The position numbers and the translations under genes were made by a program. Shown in pieces: positions 39,702 to 50,149 of a stretch of DNA of 64,000 bases. Under the pieces are notes generated by a model. It saw only the letters and a program-made list of their open reading frames with translations, was not told where the DNA came from and made no database searches. The DNA lies in NCBI GenBank assembly GCA_011390785.1, contig JAABRR010000012.1, positions 1 through 64,000 on the forward strand, given 5' to 3'. The stretch comes from Sphingobacteriia bacterium. Its GTDB lineage: Bacteria > Bacteroidota > Bacteroidia > Bacteroidales > UBA7960. Position 1 is the stretch's first letter; each line of letters begins with the position of its first letter.

Positions 39702-41336
39702 TTAAGGTTTGAAATCTGATTTTTGAAGGGTAAAGCTAAAAGTGGAACCTTTGCCCGGTTCAGAATCAATGTGTATATCACCACCCATTTTTCTGATCAT
39801 TTCTTTGGCAATGATAAGTCCAAAACCTGTACCTTTTTCACCTGCTGTGCCGCGCGATGTATGCCCTTTGTCGAGCGTAAACAATTTCTCTTTCAAATCG
39901 CTGGTAATTCCAACACCATTATCGGCTACTTTAATCTCTATTTTATCGCCTTTTACTTTCGCACTTATCTTAACATAACCTCCTTTACGGGTAAACTTAA
40001 TGGCATTTCCTACAAGATTTTGAATTACCGAAATAAGCATTAGCCGATCAGCAAATGGATAAATATCTTTATCCATTTTATTTTCAAGCTTAATATCTTT
40101 TTTGCCGGCAATACCTGTAAGGAGTTTCATGAGCGATTCCATCTCGTCGTAAATATTAAAAGGCATGGGTTCATAGGGGATTTTTCCCAGTTCTAGTCTC
40201 GACCATTTGAGAAGGTTATCAACCAGAGTGTAAAGATCTTTGCTGGAGTCGTGAACTTTACCCAGATAATCAAGAATTTCCTCTTTTTCCAGAAGATCAT
40301 ATTCTTCAATCAACATTTGGGTATAACCTTTTAATCCTAGAAAAGGTCCTCTCAGATCGTGAGAAATAATGGATAAAAACTTGTCTTTTCCCTTGTTAAC
40401 ATCTTCCAGTTCACGAGCATATGCTGCGAGCTGATCACGGCTTTTTTTTCTTTCAGTAATATCTCTTGCAATTGCAACTATAAGTTTTTCATCATCAATA
40501 GTAACTGTTTTTAGAAAAACCTCAACATCTATAAGTGTTCCGGTTCTTTTTACATATTGCATTTCGAGTGTAGCACTCTGATCGGAGTTATTAAGTTTCT
40601 CATCTCTTATTTTAAGTATATTTTCCGTTGTATATTCAGGGTTAATATCTTCCGGCATCATTTTTAAAAACTCTTCGCGGGTAAATCCTATATTGCGACA
40701 TGCTGCATCATTTACATCAATAAAAAAGGCCGTTTCATAATCAATAAGGAAAATGCTATCAGCTGAGCTATCAAGAGCTGCCCTAAATCTTTTAAGTTTT
40801 TTTTCTATACTTTTTCTCTCGGATATATCAAACATTACCAATCGAATTCGCCTGGCACCAGATAATACATCAAAATCGCGAATACATTGTAATTGCGTAT
40901 AAATGTTAGTTGATGCGTCTTTTCTTATTTTTATTTCTTCTGTAAAGATATTATCTGTATGAAGAACTTTCTGGGAGAGAAAGTAAAATTTATCTTGAGA
41001 ATCGGCACAAATGTACTGATGGAAGGGTGACCCTGTTACTTTTTCTTTGGGTTTATCGAGCATTATGCAGCCTGAAAGGTTAACATTGATAATGGTATGA
41101 TCTTCAGCCAAAAGAAAGTATCCAACCGGAGCATGCTCAAAGAGATCCGTAAATCTTTTATGCGATTTTTCGAGTTCATCTGCTGAACGTTTCAGTTCAT
41201 CGTTTTGCAGCTCAAGTTCAATCTGATATACCTGAAGTTCATGCAGGGCTTTTTCAGGATTGGTTGCTGATGTACCAGCAGTATTCTGGCTTTTAATTAA
41301 TTTCTCCGCTTCTTTTCTGAGTCTGTTTTGGCTCAT
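39702..41336 (-). CDS. PAS domain sensor histidine kinase
   Basis: Two PAS regions; H-box FLSIISHDLRGPF; N/G boxes NLVGNAIKFTRKGG, VADNGVGI, GTGFGLIIAKEM. Confidence 0.93.
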   Translation of the reverse strand: MSQNRLRKEAEKLIKSQNTAGTSATNPEKALHELQVYQIELELQNDELKRSADELEKSHKRFTDLFEHAPVGYFLLAEDHTIINVNLSGCIMLDKPKEKVTGSPFHQYICADSQDKFYFLSQKVLHTDNIFTEEIKIRKDASTNIYTQLQCIRDFDVLSGARRIRLVMFDISERKSIEKKLKRFRAALDSSADSIFLIDYETAFFIDVNDAACRNIGFTREEFLKMMPEDINPEYTTENILKIRDEKLNNSDQSATLEMQYVKRTGTLIDVEVFLKTVTIDDEKLIVAIARDITERKKSRDQLAAYARELEDVNKGKDKFLSIISHDLRGPFLGLKGYTQMLIEEYDLLEKEEILDYLGKVHDSSKDLYTLVDNLLKWSRLELGKIPYEPMPFNIYDEMESLMKLLTGIAGKKDIKLENKMDKDIYPFADRLMLISVIQNLVGNAIKFTRKGGYVKISAKVKGDKIEIKVADNGVGITSDLKEKLFTLDKGHTSRGTAGEKGTGFGLIIAKEMIRKMGGDIHIDSEPGKGSTFSFTLQKSDFKP

Positions 41337-41388
41337 AGCTTTATTTTGATAGCTGCTTCTATTTGTATTCGATTACAAAAAGTCTGAC

Positions 41389-43725
41389 TTAAATATTCTG
41401 AATAAAAGCTGCATAGGTATAACTATTATCAATTTTTACTTCGGAAAGGGTAACAAAAACCGGTACTTTTTTGCCAATTTTGTTTATGATATTAACTTCA
41501 GTTCTGTTTCCTTTCAGATGGTTTTTATCTGATTTTAAAAATTCTATCACATCGCCATCATCTAAATAATTGTAAGGTGGTGGTAAAATATCTCTTATAT
41601 GTTTACCCAACACTTCTCTTCTGTCTGTTTCCCAGAGTTTTTCGGCAGCCTTGTTGAATAGTTCAATTTTTTCATCCTGATTTATTGCCACAATGGCATT
41701 AGCGGCACTTTCAATAGTAAGATCGTTTTTCACCTTTTCGTATCGCTTATTTTCATTATGTTGCTGGACTTTATCTTTAAATTCCCCGTGTTTTATTTTT
41801 ACATCTTCCTGCTGAATTAAAAAGCTTTTTTGCATTTCATTAAACAGAAGGGTTTGCTTTTGATTTTCAAATTCAGCAGTTTTTTTATGCGTTATGTCTC
41901 TCCCCAGAAAGATTATCTTTGAAATTTCACCGTAAATACCAGTCGTAGGAATATAAGTGCCATCAATCCATATTTCCTGTTCGGAAGCAGTTCTATATTT
42001 AAACTGGGTTTCATATGTAGTGCCCTTAATAATATTTTTCCAATGATCTTTTAGTTCACGACCGCTTACCTGGTCGGCAAAACTAAATACTGAATAATTG
42101 TCTAGCATAGAGGCAGGAATTTCTGATATTTCAAGAAATTTTTCATTGGCTTCCAGAATACTGCCGTCCGGATTGTATTCAATTTTAAGATTATTTTTGC
42201 TTATAGCATTTATCTGAGCTTCATAGTCCAGATTTTTTTTCTTTTGTTTGGTAGTATCAATACCCAGAAACAGTATTTTTTCAACGGATCCGTCATAATT
42301 CCTAACGCAGGTAAATGTAGCCGTTGACCAGAAGTCTTTTCCATTTTTGGTAATATATTTCATGTCACCTTCAAAGTGTTTCCCCCCTTTGGCCAGCTTA
42401 TCCCATATTTGGAAAAACCACTCTTTGTCCTTATCACTAATCAAAGATGAAATATGTTTCCCTTCCACATCTTTATTGCTTGAATAGCCAAGTTTGTTCA
42501 GAAACCGGGTGTTTGCATAGAGAAGGATTCCCTCTGGTGAATACTCGGCTCTTACGAGAGTATGGTTAACGGTATTGGTGAAGCTGGCCAGCAATTCTCC
42601 CTGTTTGGCAGCTTCTTCTTTGGCAAAACTAAGTTCTTCCATATTTCTGCGCATTTCATCTTCTTGCACTGCGAGAATTTTTCCTTGTTCCTGCGATTCT
42701 TTTAACAGATGAGCTGTTTGCATGTTAATTTTTACACTCGATAAAACAGATGCGATACTTTCTGCAAGTTTTTCGAGAAAATCAATTTCAAATTTCTGAA
42801 ATACTTTTAAAGCAGCCAGTTCTATAACACCATGAACTACTTCGTTAACTTTTAAAGGAACAAGTATAATGCAATCAGGCCGGGTTTCTCCAAGTCCAGA
42901 TGTTATGGTAACATAATCCTGTGGTACATCGGTAAGCAAGATGGTATCTTTTTCAAGAGTACAGGCTCCTATCAGGCCTTCTTCCCATTCAATTCGCTTT
43001 TCGAGAAATTTTTTGCGACTATAAGCATAGCATGCAGCAAGTTCAATGTGTTTATCATTAGGATCGTTATCATTGATAATAAACATACCCCCCTGAACAG
43101 CTTCTACATAATTTACCAGATTACTGATAATATTATAAGATAACTCATTAATGCTATTATTATTTTGCCTCAGGATATCTCCAAATCTGGCCATTCCCTG
43201 GTTAACCCAATTTTGTTGTTGTTCGGCTTTTCGTCGTAATTCTTCTTCGAGTTTATTTTTTTTGAGATAATCTCTTAGTTTTTCTAATGACTGCCCAATA
43301 GAATCTTCTGTTTCTATATCATGATCAAATTCATATTCAACTTCTGTATCACCATTTGATAGTTTTTCGGTAAAATCATATATCTTTTTTGCTTTTAGAA
43401 GCCGGTCATCCTCATTTTTTTTCATTAAAGAAGATTTTTCAATAATAATCTTTCCCAAATACCAGGCAGCATAACCTAATACAAAAGGGGCCGCATATAT
43501 AATAAAAATAACAGGGCTTTCAATATGTATTTGTCTGATGTTTTGACCTGAAATTGATAAATTATTTCTTAGTAGTTCGAGCAGAATTGCAATAAGCGGA
43601 AATAAAAGACCGGCGAGAATCCCCAGAAACATATATTTTGAATTAGTTTTCCTATTTATTTTTTTATTCATCTCAATAGAATTTAATTTCACGAAATACC
43701 ATTTGGCCGCCAATATTTTTTGCAA
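41389..43725 (-). CDS. Membrane-anchored GAF/multi-PAS sensory protein lacking a transmitter domain
   Basis: Two TM segments near the N-terminus, GAF region (YVEAVQGGMFIINDND), repeated PAS-PAC motifs (KILFLGIDTTKQKK, KIIFLGRDITHKKT), ends in a PAS domain with no H/N/G boxes. Confidence 0.8.
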   Translation of the reverse strand: MQKILAAKWYFVKLNSIEMNKKINRKTNSKYMFLGILAGLLFPLIAILLELLRNNLSISGQNIRQIHIESPVIFIIYAAPFVLGYAAWYLGKIIIEKSSLMKKNEDDRLLKAKKIYDFTEKLSNGDTEVEYEFDHDIETEDSIGQSLEKLRDYLKKNKLEEELRRKAEQQQNWVNQGMARFGDILRQNNNSINELSYNIISNLVNYVEAVQGGMFIINDNDPNDKHIELAACYAYSRKKFLEKRIEWEEGLIGACTLEKDTILLTDVPQDYVTITSGLGETRPDCIILVPLKVNEVVHGVIELAALKVFQKFEIDFLEKLAESIASVLSSVKINMQTAHLLKESQEQGKILAVQEDEMRRNMEELSFAKEEAAKQGELLASFTNTVNHTLVRAEYSPEGILLYANTRFLNKLGYSSNKDVEGKHISSLISDKDKEWFFQIWDKLAKGGKHFEGDMKYITKNGKDFWSTATFTCVRNYDGSVEKILFLGIDTTKQKKKNLDYEAQINAISKNNLKIEYNPDGSILEANEKFLEISEIPASMLDNYSVFSFADQVSGRELKDHWKNIIKGTTYETQFKYRTASEQEIWIDGTYIPTTGIYGEISKIIFLGRDITHKKTAEFENQKQTLLFNEMQKSFLIQQEDVKIKHGEFKDKVQQHNENKRYEKVKNDLTIESAANAIVAINQDEKIELFNKAAEKLWETDRREVLGKHIRDILPPPYNYLDDGDVIEFLKSDKNHLKGNRTEVNIINKIGKKVPVFVTLSEVKIDNSYTYAAFIQNI

Positions 43726-43998
43726 AAAATGAATAGTGATTGATACTGATTTCGTTAATTGAAACCTTGAAAAGGATATTTGGGATTAATTTCAAGAACC
43801 TAATTACGAAACTATAGTATTTCTGAGAAGCCTATCAATAGTATGTTTAAGCTATTTATTAATAAAGCTATTCATCGAATTGCCTAAGCACATTTTGTTA
43901 ATCACTAATCTCCAAAGATCACACAAGAACCAATGTATAAAATTGCTATTTATTTTTTAATTAAAATTACTAGTTTTACTGAAAATGCTTAGGATAGC

Positions 43999-44610
43999 TC
44001 ATTTAATCGAGAGCGTTATCATATTTTTTTTCACAAGCATAGCTTTTAGTTCGTCGCCAATTTGCACAGGCCCCACGCCCGCTGGCGTACCAGTAAAAAT
44101 GAGATCGCCTCTTTTTAAGGTAACAAACCTGGATACATAGGAAATAATTTTCTCGAAATTAAAAATCATCATTCCTGAATTTCCCTGCTGTACGGTTTCT
44201 TCATTTTTGACCAGCGAAAAATTAATGTCGTAAATATCTTTAAATGCCTGTTTGGGAATAAAATCACTTGTTGGTGCTGAGCCATCAAATGCTTTTGCTA
44301 TTTCCCACGGAAGTCCTTTTTCTTTGCAGGTTTTTTGCAGATCGCGCGCAGTAAAATCAATACCAATTCCAATTGCATCGAAATACGTATTGGCAAATTT
44401 TTCGTTGATATTTTTTCCTACTTTAGAGATTCTTAAAACCAACTCCACTTCATAATGTATATCATTGGAGAAATCTGGGTAGAAGAAAGGTAAGCCTGCC
44501 CTTATGATAGCCGATTCGGGTTTCATAAAAAAAACAGGCTGGGCAGGCACAGGATTGTTTAACTCATGCGCATGTTCTATGTAATTGCGCCCAATGCAAA
44601 TAATTTTCAT
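43999..44610 (-). CDS. Fumarylacetoacetate hydrolase family protein
   Basis: MKIICIGRNYIEHAHELNNPVP, FFMKPESAI, HYEVELVLRISK, GDLIFTGTPAGVGPV; start trimmed to the internal ATG. Confidence 0.92.
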   Translation of the reverse strand: MKIICIGRNYIEHAHELNNPVPAQPVFFMKPESAIIRAGLPFFYPDFSNDIHYEVELVLRISKVGKNINEKFANTYFDAIGIGIDFTARDLQKTCKEKGLPWEIAKAFDGSAPTSDFIPKQAFKDIYDINFSLVKNEETVQQGNSGMMIFNFEKIISYVSRFVTLKRGDLIFTGTPAGVGPVQIGDELKAMLVKKNMITLSIK

Positions 44611-44774
44611 TTTTTTTAATTTGATTAAACAGGTCAGTAAGCTTGTCTCGCTTTCAACAGCGAGAGAGCTTATCAAAAAATATCCTTGCTTTCGTAATAT
44701 TTTTTCGCCAACACATAATGGCGGGCCAACTTCTGGTTTATGATAGTATTTTTATAACATTATTGGTATGACTA

Positions 44775-45602
44775 TTACTTCCTGATAATCATATTATTGT
44801 TGGCGAGAGGCCGGAATTTTACTTCTTTAATAACATTTTTGGTGTATAGAGGGAAATCAGCATTCATAATCCAATCGTAATAATGAGGATCTTTGTTGAA
44901 CACACTTTCAACTGTCTTTCCTTTATGTTTTCCAAAATTGAATGTTTCTTCGCCATTGGCATTGAAAACAATATGGCCCACCAGATCAGCATTTTTATGG
45001 TTGTAGGAAAATTGAAACAAGGCGTTCATATCATTTTTTATGGGTTTCGAAATTGTACCGTCTCTATCCTCAAACTCTGTATTTTCATATCGTTCTATCT
45101 GCGAAAGAAGAATTTCATAAGTGGCAAGTGTATCAGCTTCAGCTGTATGTGCATCAACCAAATCTTTTCCGCAATAAAATTTATAGGCTGCTTTTAGCGT
45201 TCGGGGTTCCATTTTATGAAAAATATTTTGTACATCGATAAGGTTTCGGTTTTTCAGGCTGAAATCTATACCACATCGCAAAAACTCTTCAATAAGCATG
45301 GGTATATCAAACTTATTAGAATTGTATCCGGAAAGGTCGCAGTCTTTAAGTAGTTCATGGAGTGATTTGGCTACCTGTTTGAATGTAGGTTCGTTGGCTA
45401 CATCTTCATTACTAATACCGTGTATTGCTGTTACTTCTGGTGGAATAGGAATCTCAGGGTTAATCCTTCTAAGTTTTGTTTCACTGGTACCATTGGGCAT
45501 TACTTTATAAATGCAGATTTCAACTATTCTATCTTTTACAACATTGGTACCGGTGCTTTCTATGTCAAAGAATGCTACGGGCCTTTTTAGATTTAATTGC
45601 AT
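44775..45602 (-). CDS. DnaQ-like 3'-5' exonuclease
   Basis: AFFDIESTGTN (ExoI), LSGYNSNKFDIPML (ExoII), DAHTAEADTLATYEIL (ExoIII). Confidence 0.92.
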   Translation of the reverse strand: MQLNLKRPVAFFDIESTGTNVVKDRIVEICIYKVMPNGTSETKLRRINPEIPIPPEVTAIHGISNEDVANEPTFKQVAKSLHELLKDCDLSGYNSNKFDIPMLIEEFLRCGIDFSLKNRNLIDVQNIFHKMEPRTLKAAYKFYCGKDLVDAHTAEADTLATYEILLSQIERYENTEFEDRDGTISKPIKNDMNALFQFSYNHKNADLVGHIVFNANGEETFNFGKHKGKTVESVFNKDPHYYDWIMNADFPLYTKNVIKEVKFRPLANNNMIIRK

Positions 45603-45738
45603 GAATTATTTTTTAAGAAGTTATTGTTGCGAAATTAACAAAATAAAACAAAAGCCCCGGTATATCAGTATTTTTAATTTCTGGATACCGGAGCTGTATT
45701 ATAAATTTTAATAGAAAATTTAAACTTATACCAGTGGG

Positions 45739-47046
45739 TTATATTGTTTGGGTTACATCCCAACTTTCGAGATATCTGCCAATCTGACGCAAAACCATAC
45801 CACCCAAAGCACCATCAATAATACGGTGATCGTATGACATTGAAAGGTACATCATACTTCTGATGGCTATGTTGTCTCCCTTTTCGGTTTCCACAACTAC
45901 TGGTTTTTTTTTAATAGCACCAGTACCCAAAATGGCTACCTGTGGCTGGTTAATAATTGGTGTGGCAAACAAGGTGTCGAAAGTTCCGAGATTTGTTAGG
46001 GTGTAAGTTCCACCTTTAATTTCGTCGGGTAGAAGTTTGTTTCTCCTTGCCCGGTTTGCCAGATCATTTACATTTTTAGCCAGGCCAATAAGGCTTTTAT
46101 GATCAGCATTCTTAATTACCGGAACAATTAAATTGCCATCGGGAAGAGCTGTAGCCATACCGATATTCACTTTTTTATGCACAATGATCTTATTGCCACT
46201 AAGGCTGGCATTGATCATTGGAAAATCTTTTATGGCTCTGGCTATTGCCCAGATAAATATAGGAGTGAAAGTTAGTTTTTCCCCTTCGCGGTCTTCGAAT
46301 ATTTTTTTTTGTTTTTCACGCCAATTAACCACATTTGTAACATCAAATTCTGCAATAGATGTAACATGAACACTGGTTTCTTTTGATTCAACCATATGAT
46401 CAAAAATAAGCCGTCTTAATCTCGATATTTCAATTACTTCATCTCCGGGTTCTGCTTTAATTTCATTGGTGGAGAGTATCTTTGCTGATCTGAATAGCCC
46501 TGAAGATGCGCCATCTTCCAGGCCTATTGATGGTTCATCGTCTTTACGTTCTGTCAGATAAGCAATAAGGTCTTCTTTGGTTACCCGACCTTCTTTTCCA
46601 CTTCCCTTTATAGAATCCAGTTCGGTCATTGTTAAGCCTTCCTTTTTTGCTATATTGCGAACCAGTGGGGAATAAAACCGGCCTGATTCACCTTTGCTGA
46701 TGATCAGGTTTTCACTTTCATGATTTTCTTTTTTGGGTACTATCTCAGATGAATCCATACTTTTTTCAATGGGCCCGGTACTTTCTTCTGAAGCTTTTTC
46801 ATTAGTTGCTGTTTGAATTAGAGCAATTGCTTTTCCTACATCAACCGTATCTCCTTCCTGAAACAATAATTTTTCAACAATTCCTTCTACCGGAGAAGGT
46901 ATTTCAGAATCAACTTTATCAGTAGCAATTTCTGCCAGCGGATCATCTTCAGAAATTTTATCCCCAGGACTTATTAGCCATTTGGTAATAGTAGCTTCAA
47001 TAATACTTTCACCAAGCCGGGGCATTATTATTTCAAATTTTGCCAT
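45739..47046 (-). CDS. 2-oxo acid dehydrogenase E2 component (dihydrolipoamide acyltransferase)
   Basis: Lipoyl motif EIATDKVDSEI, peripheral subunit-binding domain (SPLVRNIAKKEGL), catalytic SYDHRIIDGA. Confidence 0.94.
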   Translation of the reverse strand: MAKFEIIMPRLGESIIEATITKWLISPGDKISEDDPLAEIATDKVDSEIPSPVEGIVEKLLFQEGDTVDVGKAIALIQTATNEKASEESTGPIEKSMDSSEIVPKKENHESENLIISKGESGRFYSPLVRNIAKKEGLTMTELDSIKGSGKEGRVTKEDLIAYLTERKDDEPSIGLEDGASSGLFRSAKILSTNEIKAEPGDEVIEISRLRRLIFDHMVESKETSVHVTSIAEFDVTNVVNWREKQKKIFEDREGEKLTFTPIFIWAIARAIKDFPMINASLSGNKIIVHKKVNIGMATALPDGNLIVPVIKNADHKSLIGLAKNVNDLANRARRNKLLPDEIKGGTYTLTNLGTFDTLFATPIINQPQVAILGTGAIKKKPVVVETEKGDNIAIRSMMYLSMSYDHRIIDGALGGMVLRQIGRYLESWDVTQTI

Positions 47047-47225
47047 GAATACTGATTTTTTCGCGTGTCAACTATTGTTTGTTTTAAGTATTGCCAAATT
47101 TAGAAAATTATTTATTGAATTGGCAATTCTTTACTTCAAATAAAACTATGATCTTTCTGAAAGCAATTTTTCAACAGAACCTTTTGATAAAATGTTTGAT
47201 CAGCAGATTTTCAGAAATCAAACGG

Positions 47226-49184
47226 TTATGATCGCCCCACATTTCTGAAAGCTTTACGAATAATATGAAAATCATTTTCTAACCTAAAGTCCTTTGCATA
47301 AAGAGTATTAAGATTAGAAAGGGTAGTGTAATCTAATTTTTTGGTTTTGTACATATCTGCCGGATTTAAGACAGATTTTTTTATGGCAGGTAATTTTTCA
47401 TTTCCGGCAAGTGGATGATAACCTACCCAGGTTTTTTTATTTATCAAAACATAAATAATATTTCGGAAAAAGCCTATGGGTTGTTTAACAAATATAAAGA
47501 AACCCGGATATAAGATAAAAAAGAAGAGTGATGTAATTATATCGAACAGCCTTTTGTTTCTCTTATTTGCGGTTTGGTTTATGGTATTTATATCTACGGT
47601 GTAATAATCGCCAAAAGTATCTATGGAGTTACTTCCTATTATGAACAAGCTTTCAGGTGGAGCTATCTTAAAGTTTATAGTTTTATTTTTTAAGGCCGAC
47701 ATTTGGGAAATAATCTCTTGCGAAGAAACTTCGCTGGCACAAAATATTATTTCATTGATATTATATACTTCAATTATTTCATTAAGATTATCAATTGTTC
47801 CTAAATATCCTTTTTTTCTTGTTGTTTGATTGTTTAAATGGATTAATCCGATGAAAGCGTTATTACCGCTTTGTCGCAGCATCATGGCAACTCTTTCGGG
47901 CTCTGTGCCGTTACCTATTATAGCAATTCGTTTCTTTTGTTGTTGGCCAATAGAGAGATTCCTGTACCTTATAAGATGGCCTATAACACGGGTTAATAGC
48001 ATACTGGTAAGAGCCCAGAAGCTTCCGAGTAAAATTAATGCCCGCGAAAAACGCATGCTGAGAGGAAGCAATGCATATATTACAAGTATGATTACTGTTC
48101 CAAGGGCAATCCCTCTAACAATTCGGAAAAGTTTTAATGGTTTGTCGTATCCTCCGCTGATGTAAACTGAAAAAAGCCAGATCAGAATGTAAGCAGGTAC
48201 GAAATAGTAAATGAATTCGGGTGGATAATAGTTTTGATCAATATTAAAGACCTGTTTTTCCCAATAATCTTTGATGTAAAATATACCGGTAAAAATAATG
48301 GAAGCATCAATTGCCGGAATAATAATGCGTTGTACAAATCGCCTGGTAATAGCCAGCAGGGCTCTGAAGTATATGGCAATATTTATAAGGAAGGAGAAAA
48401 TGCTGGCGTTTTTTTTTGAAAAATGCTTACGTGCAAAAATGATCATAGCATTATAAAAAACGAAAACATAATTGATGCTACTTTTTTTTGTGCTTTCTCC
48501 TTTGTAATGAATAATACGGGTTTGTGGAAAATAGTAATTATTATAGCCAGCCTGAATAATACGCCACGAAAGGTCTATATCCTCGCCATACATGAAAAAG
48601 GTTTCATCGAGATACCCGGTTTTTTCCAGAACAGATTTTCTCAGCAACATAAAAGCTCCAGAAAGAATCTCAACTTTATGCAATCGATCGCTGTTTAAAT
48701 AGCCTAAATGATACTTTCCAAAGATTTTAGAATGCGGAAATAGCGCTGATAGACCAAATATCTTGTAAAAGGCAACTAGTGGAGTAGGCAAACCACGTTT
48801 CGACTCCGGAAGAAAAACCCCCTGACCGTCCAGCATTTTAACACCCAATCCGCCCGCATCGGGTGTTTTATCCATAAAATTCACAACTTTCGAAAGGGTA
48901 TCGTTCTCAACAACAGTATCAGGGTTAAGCAGTAATACATACTTACCTTTTGATACATTAATTGCCTGGTTATTGGCTTTGCTAAAACCATGGTTGTTTT
49001 TATTGGCAATAAGTTTAACCTGCGGAAACTTTTCTTTTACCATTTCTACAGAGCCATCAACGGAATTATTATCTACCACAAAAACTTCCATTTCAATGCC
49101 CTCTCCTGATATAAAAACGGATTTAAGACACTGTTCAAGAAAGTATTTTACGTTATAATTGACAATAATAACTGATAATTGCAT
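47226..49184 (-). CDS. GT2 family glycosyltransferase fused to a C-terminal membrane region resembling a degenerate polyprenyl-phosphate sugar phosphotransferase
   Basis: N-terminal GT2 (SVIIVNYNVKYFLEQCLKSV, LLLNPDTVVE, MYGEDIDLSWRI). C-terminal TM block, Rossmann-like region (KKRIAIIGNGTEPERVAMML), KRNKRLFDIITSLFFFILYPG and WVGYHPL. Confidence 0.82.
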   Translation of the reverse strand: MQLSVIIVNYNVKYFLEQCLKSVFISGEGIEMEVFVVDNNSVDGSVEMVKEKFPQVKLIANKNNHGFSKANNQAINVSKGKYVLLLNPDTVVENDTLSKVVNFMDKTPDAGGLGVKMLDGQGVFLPESKRGLPTPLVAFYKIFGLSALFPHSKIFGKYHLGYLNSDRLHKVEILSGAFMLLRKSVLEKTGYLDETFFMYGEDIDLSWRIIQAGYNNYYFPQTRIIHYKGESTKKSSINYVFVFYNAMIIFARKHFSKKNASIFSFLINIAIYFRALLAITRRFVQRIIIPAIDASIIFTGIFYIKDYWEKQVFNIDQNYYPPEFIYYFVPAYILIWLFSVYISGGYDKPLKLFRIVRGIALGTVIILVIYALLPLSMRFSRALILLGSFWALTSMLLTRVIGHLIRYRNLSIGQQQKKRIAIIGNGTEPERVAMMLRQSGNNAFIGLIHLNNQTTRKKGYLGTIDNLNEIIEVYNINEIIFCASEVSSQEIISQMSALKNKTINFKIAPPESLFIIGSNSIDTFGDYYTVDINTINQTANKRNKRLFDIITSLFFFILYPGFFIFVKQPIGFFRNIIYVLINKKTWVGYHPLAGNEKLPAIKKSVLNPADMYKTKKLDYTTLSNLNTLYAKDFRLENDFHIIRKAFRNVGRS

Positions 49185-49240
49185 CGATAACAGATTGTTG
49201 AATATCGGGGTTTTCAGATTTAAGCGGATTCAGAAATAAA

Positions 49241-49870
49241 CTATTTTTGACTGTTGAACATATTTATCTGGTAGGGAGTACGATTAAGAATTGAACGCCC
49301 CAGAGTGATCTCATCAGCATATTCCAGTTCATCGCCAATAGCAATACCACGGGCAATAGTTGAAAGTTTTACATTTGTATCCTGCAGTTTTCTGGAAATA
49401 TAGAAATTTGTGGTATCACCCTCCATTGTAGTACTTAATGCCAGAATAATTTCATTAATATCTTCCTTATTTACTCTTTCAATGAGGGCTTCAATTGTAA
49501 GATCATTAGGTCCAATGCCATCCATGGGGGATATGATCCCTCCTAAAACGTGATACAGGCCATAGTATTGGCCCGTATTTTCGATGGCAATAACATCTCG
49601 TAGATCTTCAACAACACATATAAGAGAAGTATCTCTTTTTTTTGATGAGCAAATATCGCAAATTTCATGATCGCTAATGTTAAAACATTTCTTGCAATAT
49701 TGAATGTGTTTTCTTAGGTTAACGATAGAATTAGCAAAACATTCTGTTTCGTCTTCTTCTTGTTTTAAAAGGTGCAGAACCAGCCTAAGGGATGTTTTCT
49801 TTCCTATTCCGGGAAGTTTTGAAAACTCGTCTACAGCTGTTTGTAAAAGTTTTGATGAAAAATTTTCCAA
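49241..49870 (-). CDS. recR: Recombination mediator RecR
   Basis: [18 protein letters not shown]4 zinc finger [28 protein letters not shown]. Confidence 0.96.
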   Translation of the reverse strand: MENFSSKLLQTAVDEFSKLPGIGKKTSLRLVLHLLKQEEDETECFANSIVNLRKHIQYCKKCFNISDHEICDICSSKKRDTSLICVVEDLRDVIAIENTGQYYGLYHVLGGIISPMDGIGPNDLTIEALIERVNKEDINEIILALSTTMEGDTTNFYISRKLQDTNVKLSTIARGIAIGDELEYADEITLGRSILNRTPYQINMFNSQK

Positions 49871-50149
49871 TTTATTTCTTGTTGATGGTTAAGGCGGTCA
49901 AAGATAATAATAAAAGGTGCAAGGCCGGATTAAGAAATATTGTTATTGTTTTCTTTATATTGATAAATACAAAATAATCTGTATTTGTGGCTGATATTTA
50001 AAGCAGATAAAATTAATTGTGATATATTTTTTTCAATTTGAGTAATATTTTTTGCCGTTTATAGAATAATATTTTTAATTTTAAAAGTTATAATTCAAAA
50101 ATAAAACGTTCAAAATCCTAAATCCTTTAAAAAATCAAAACTCAGATTC

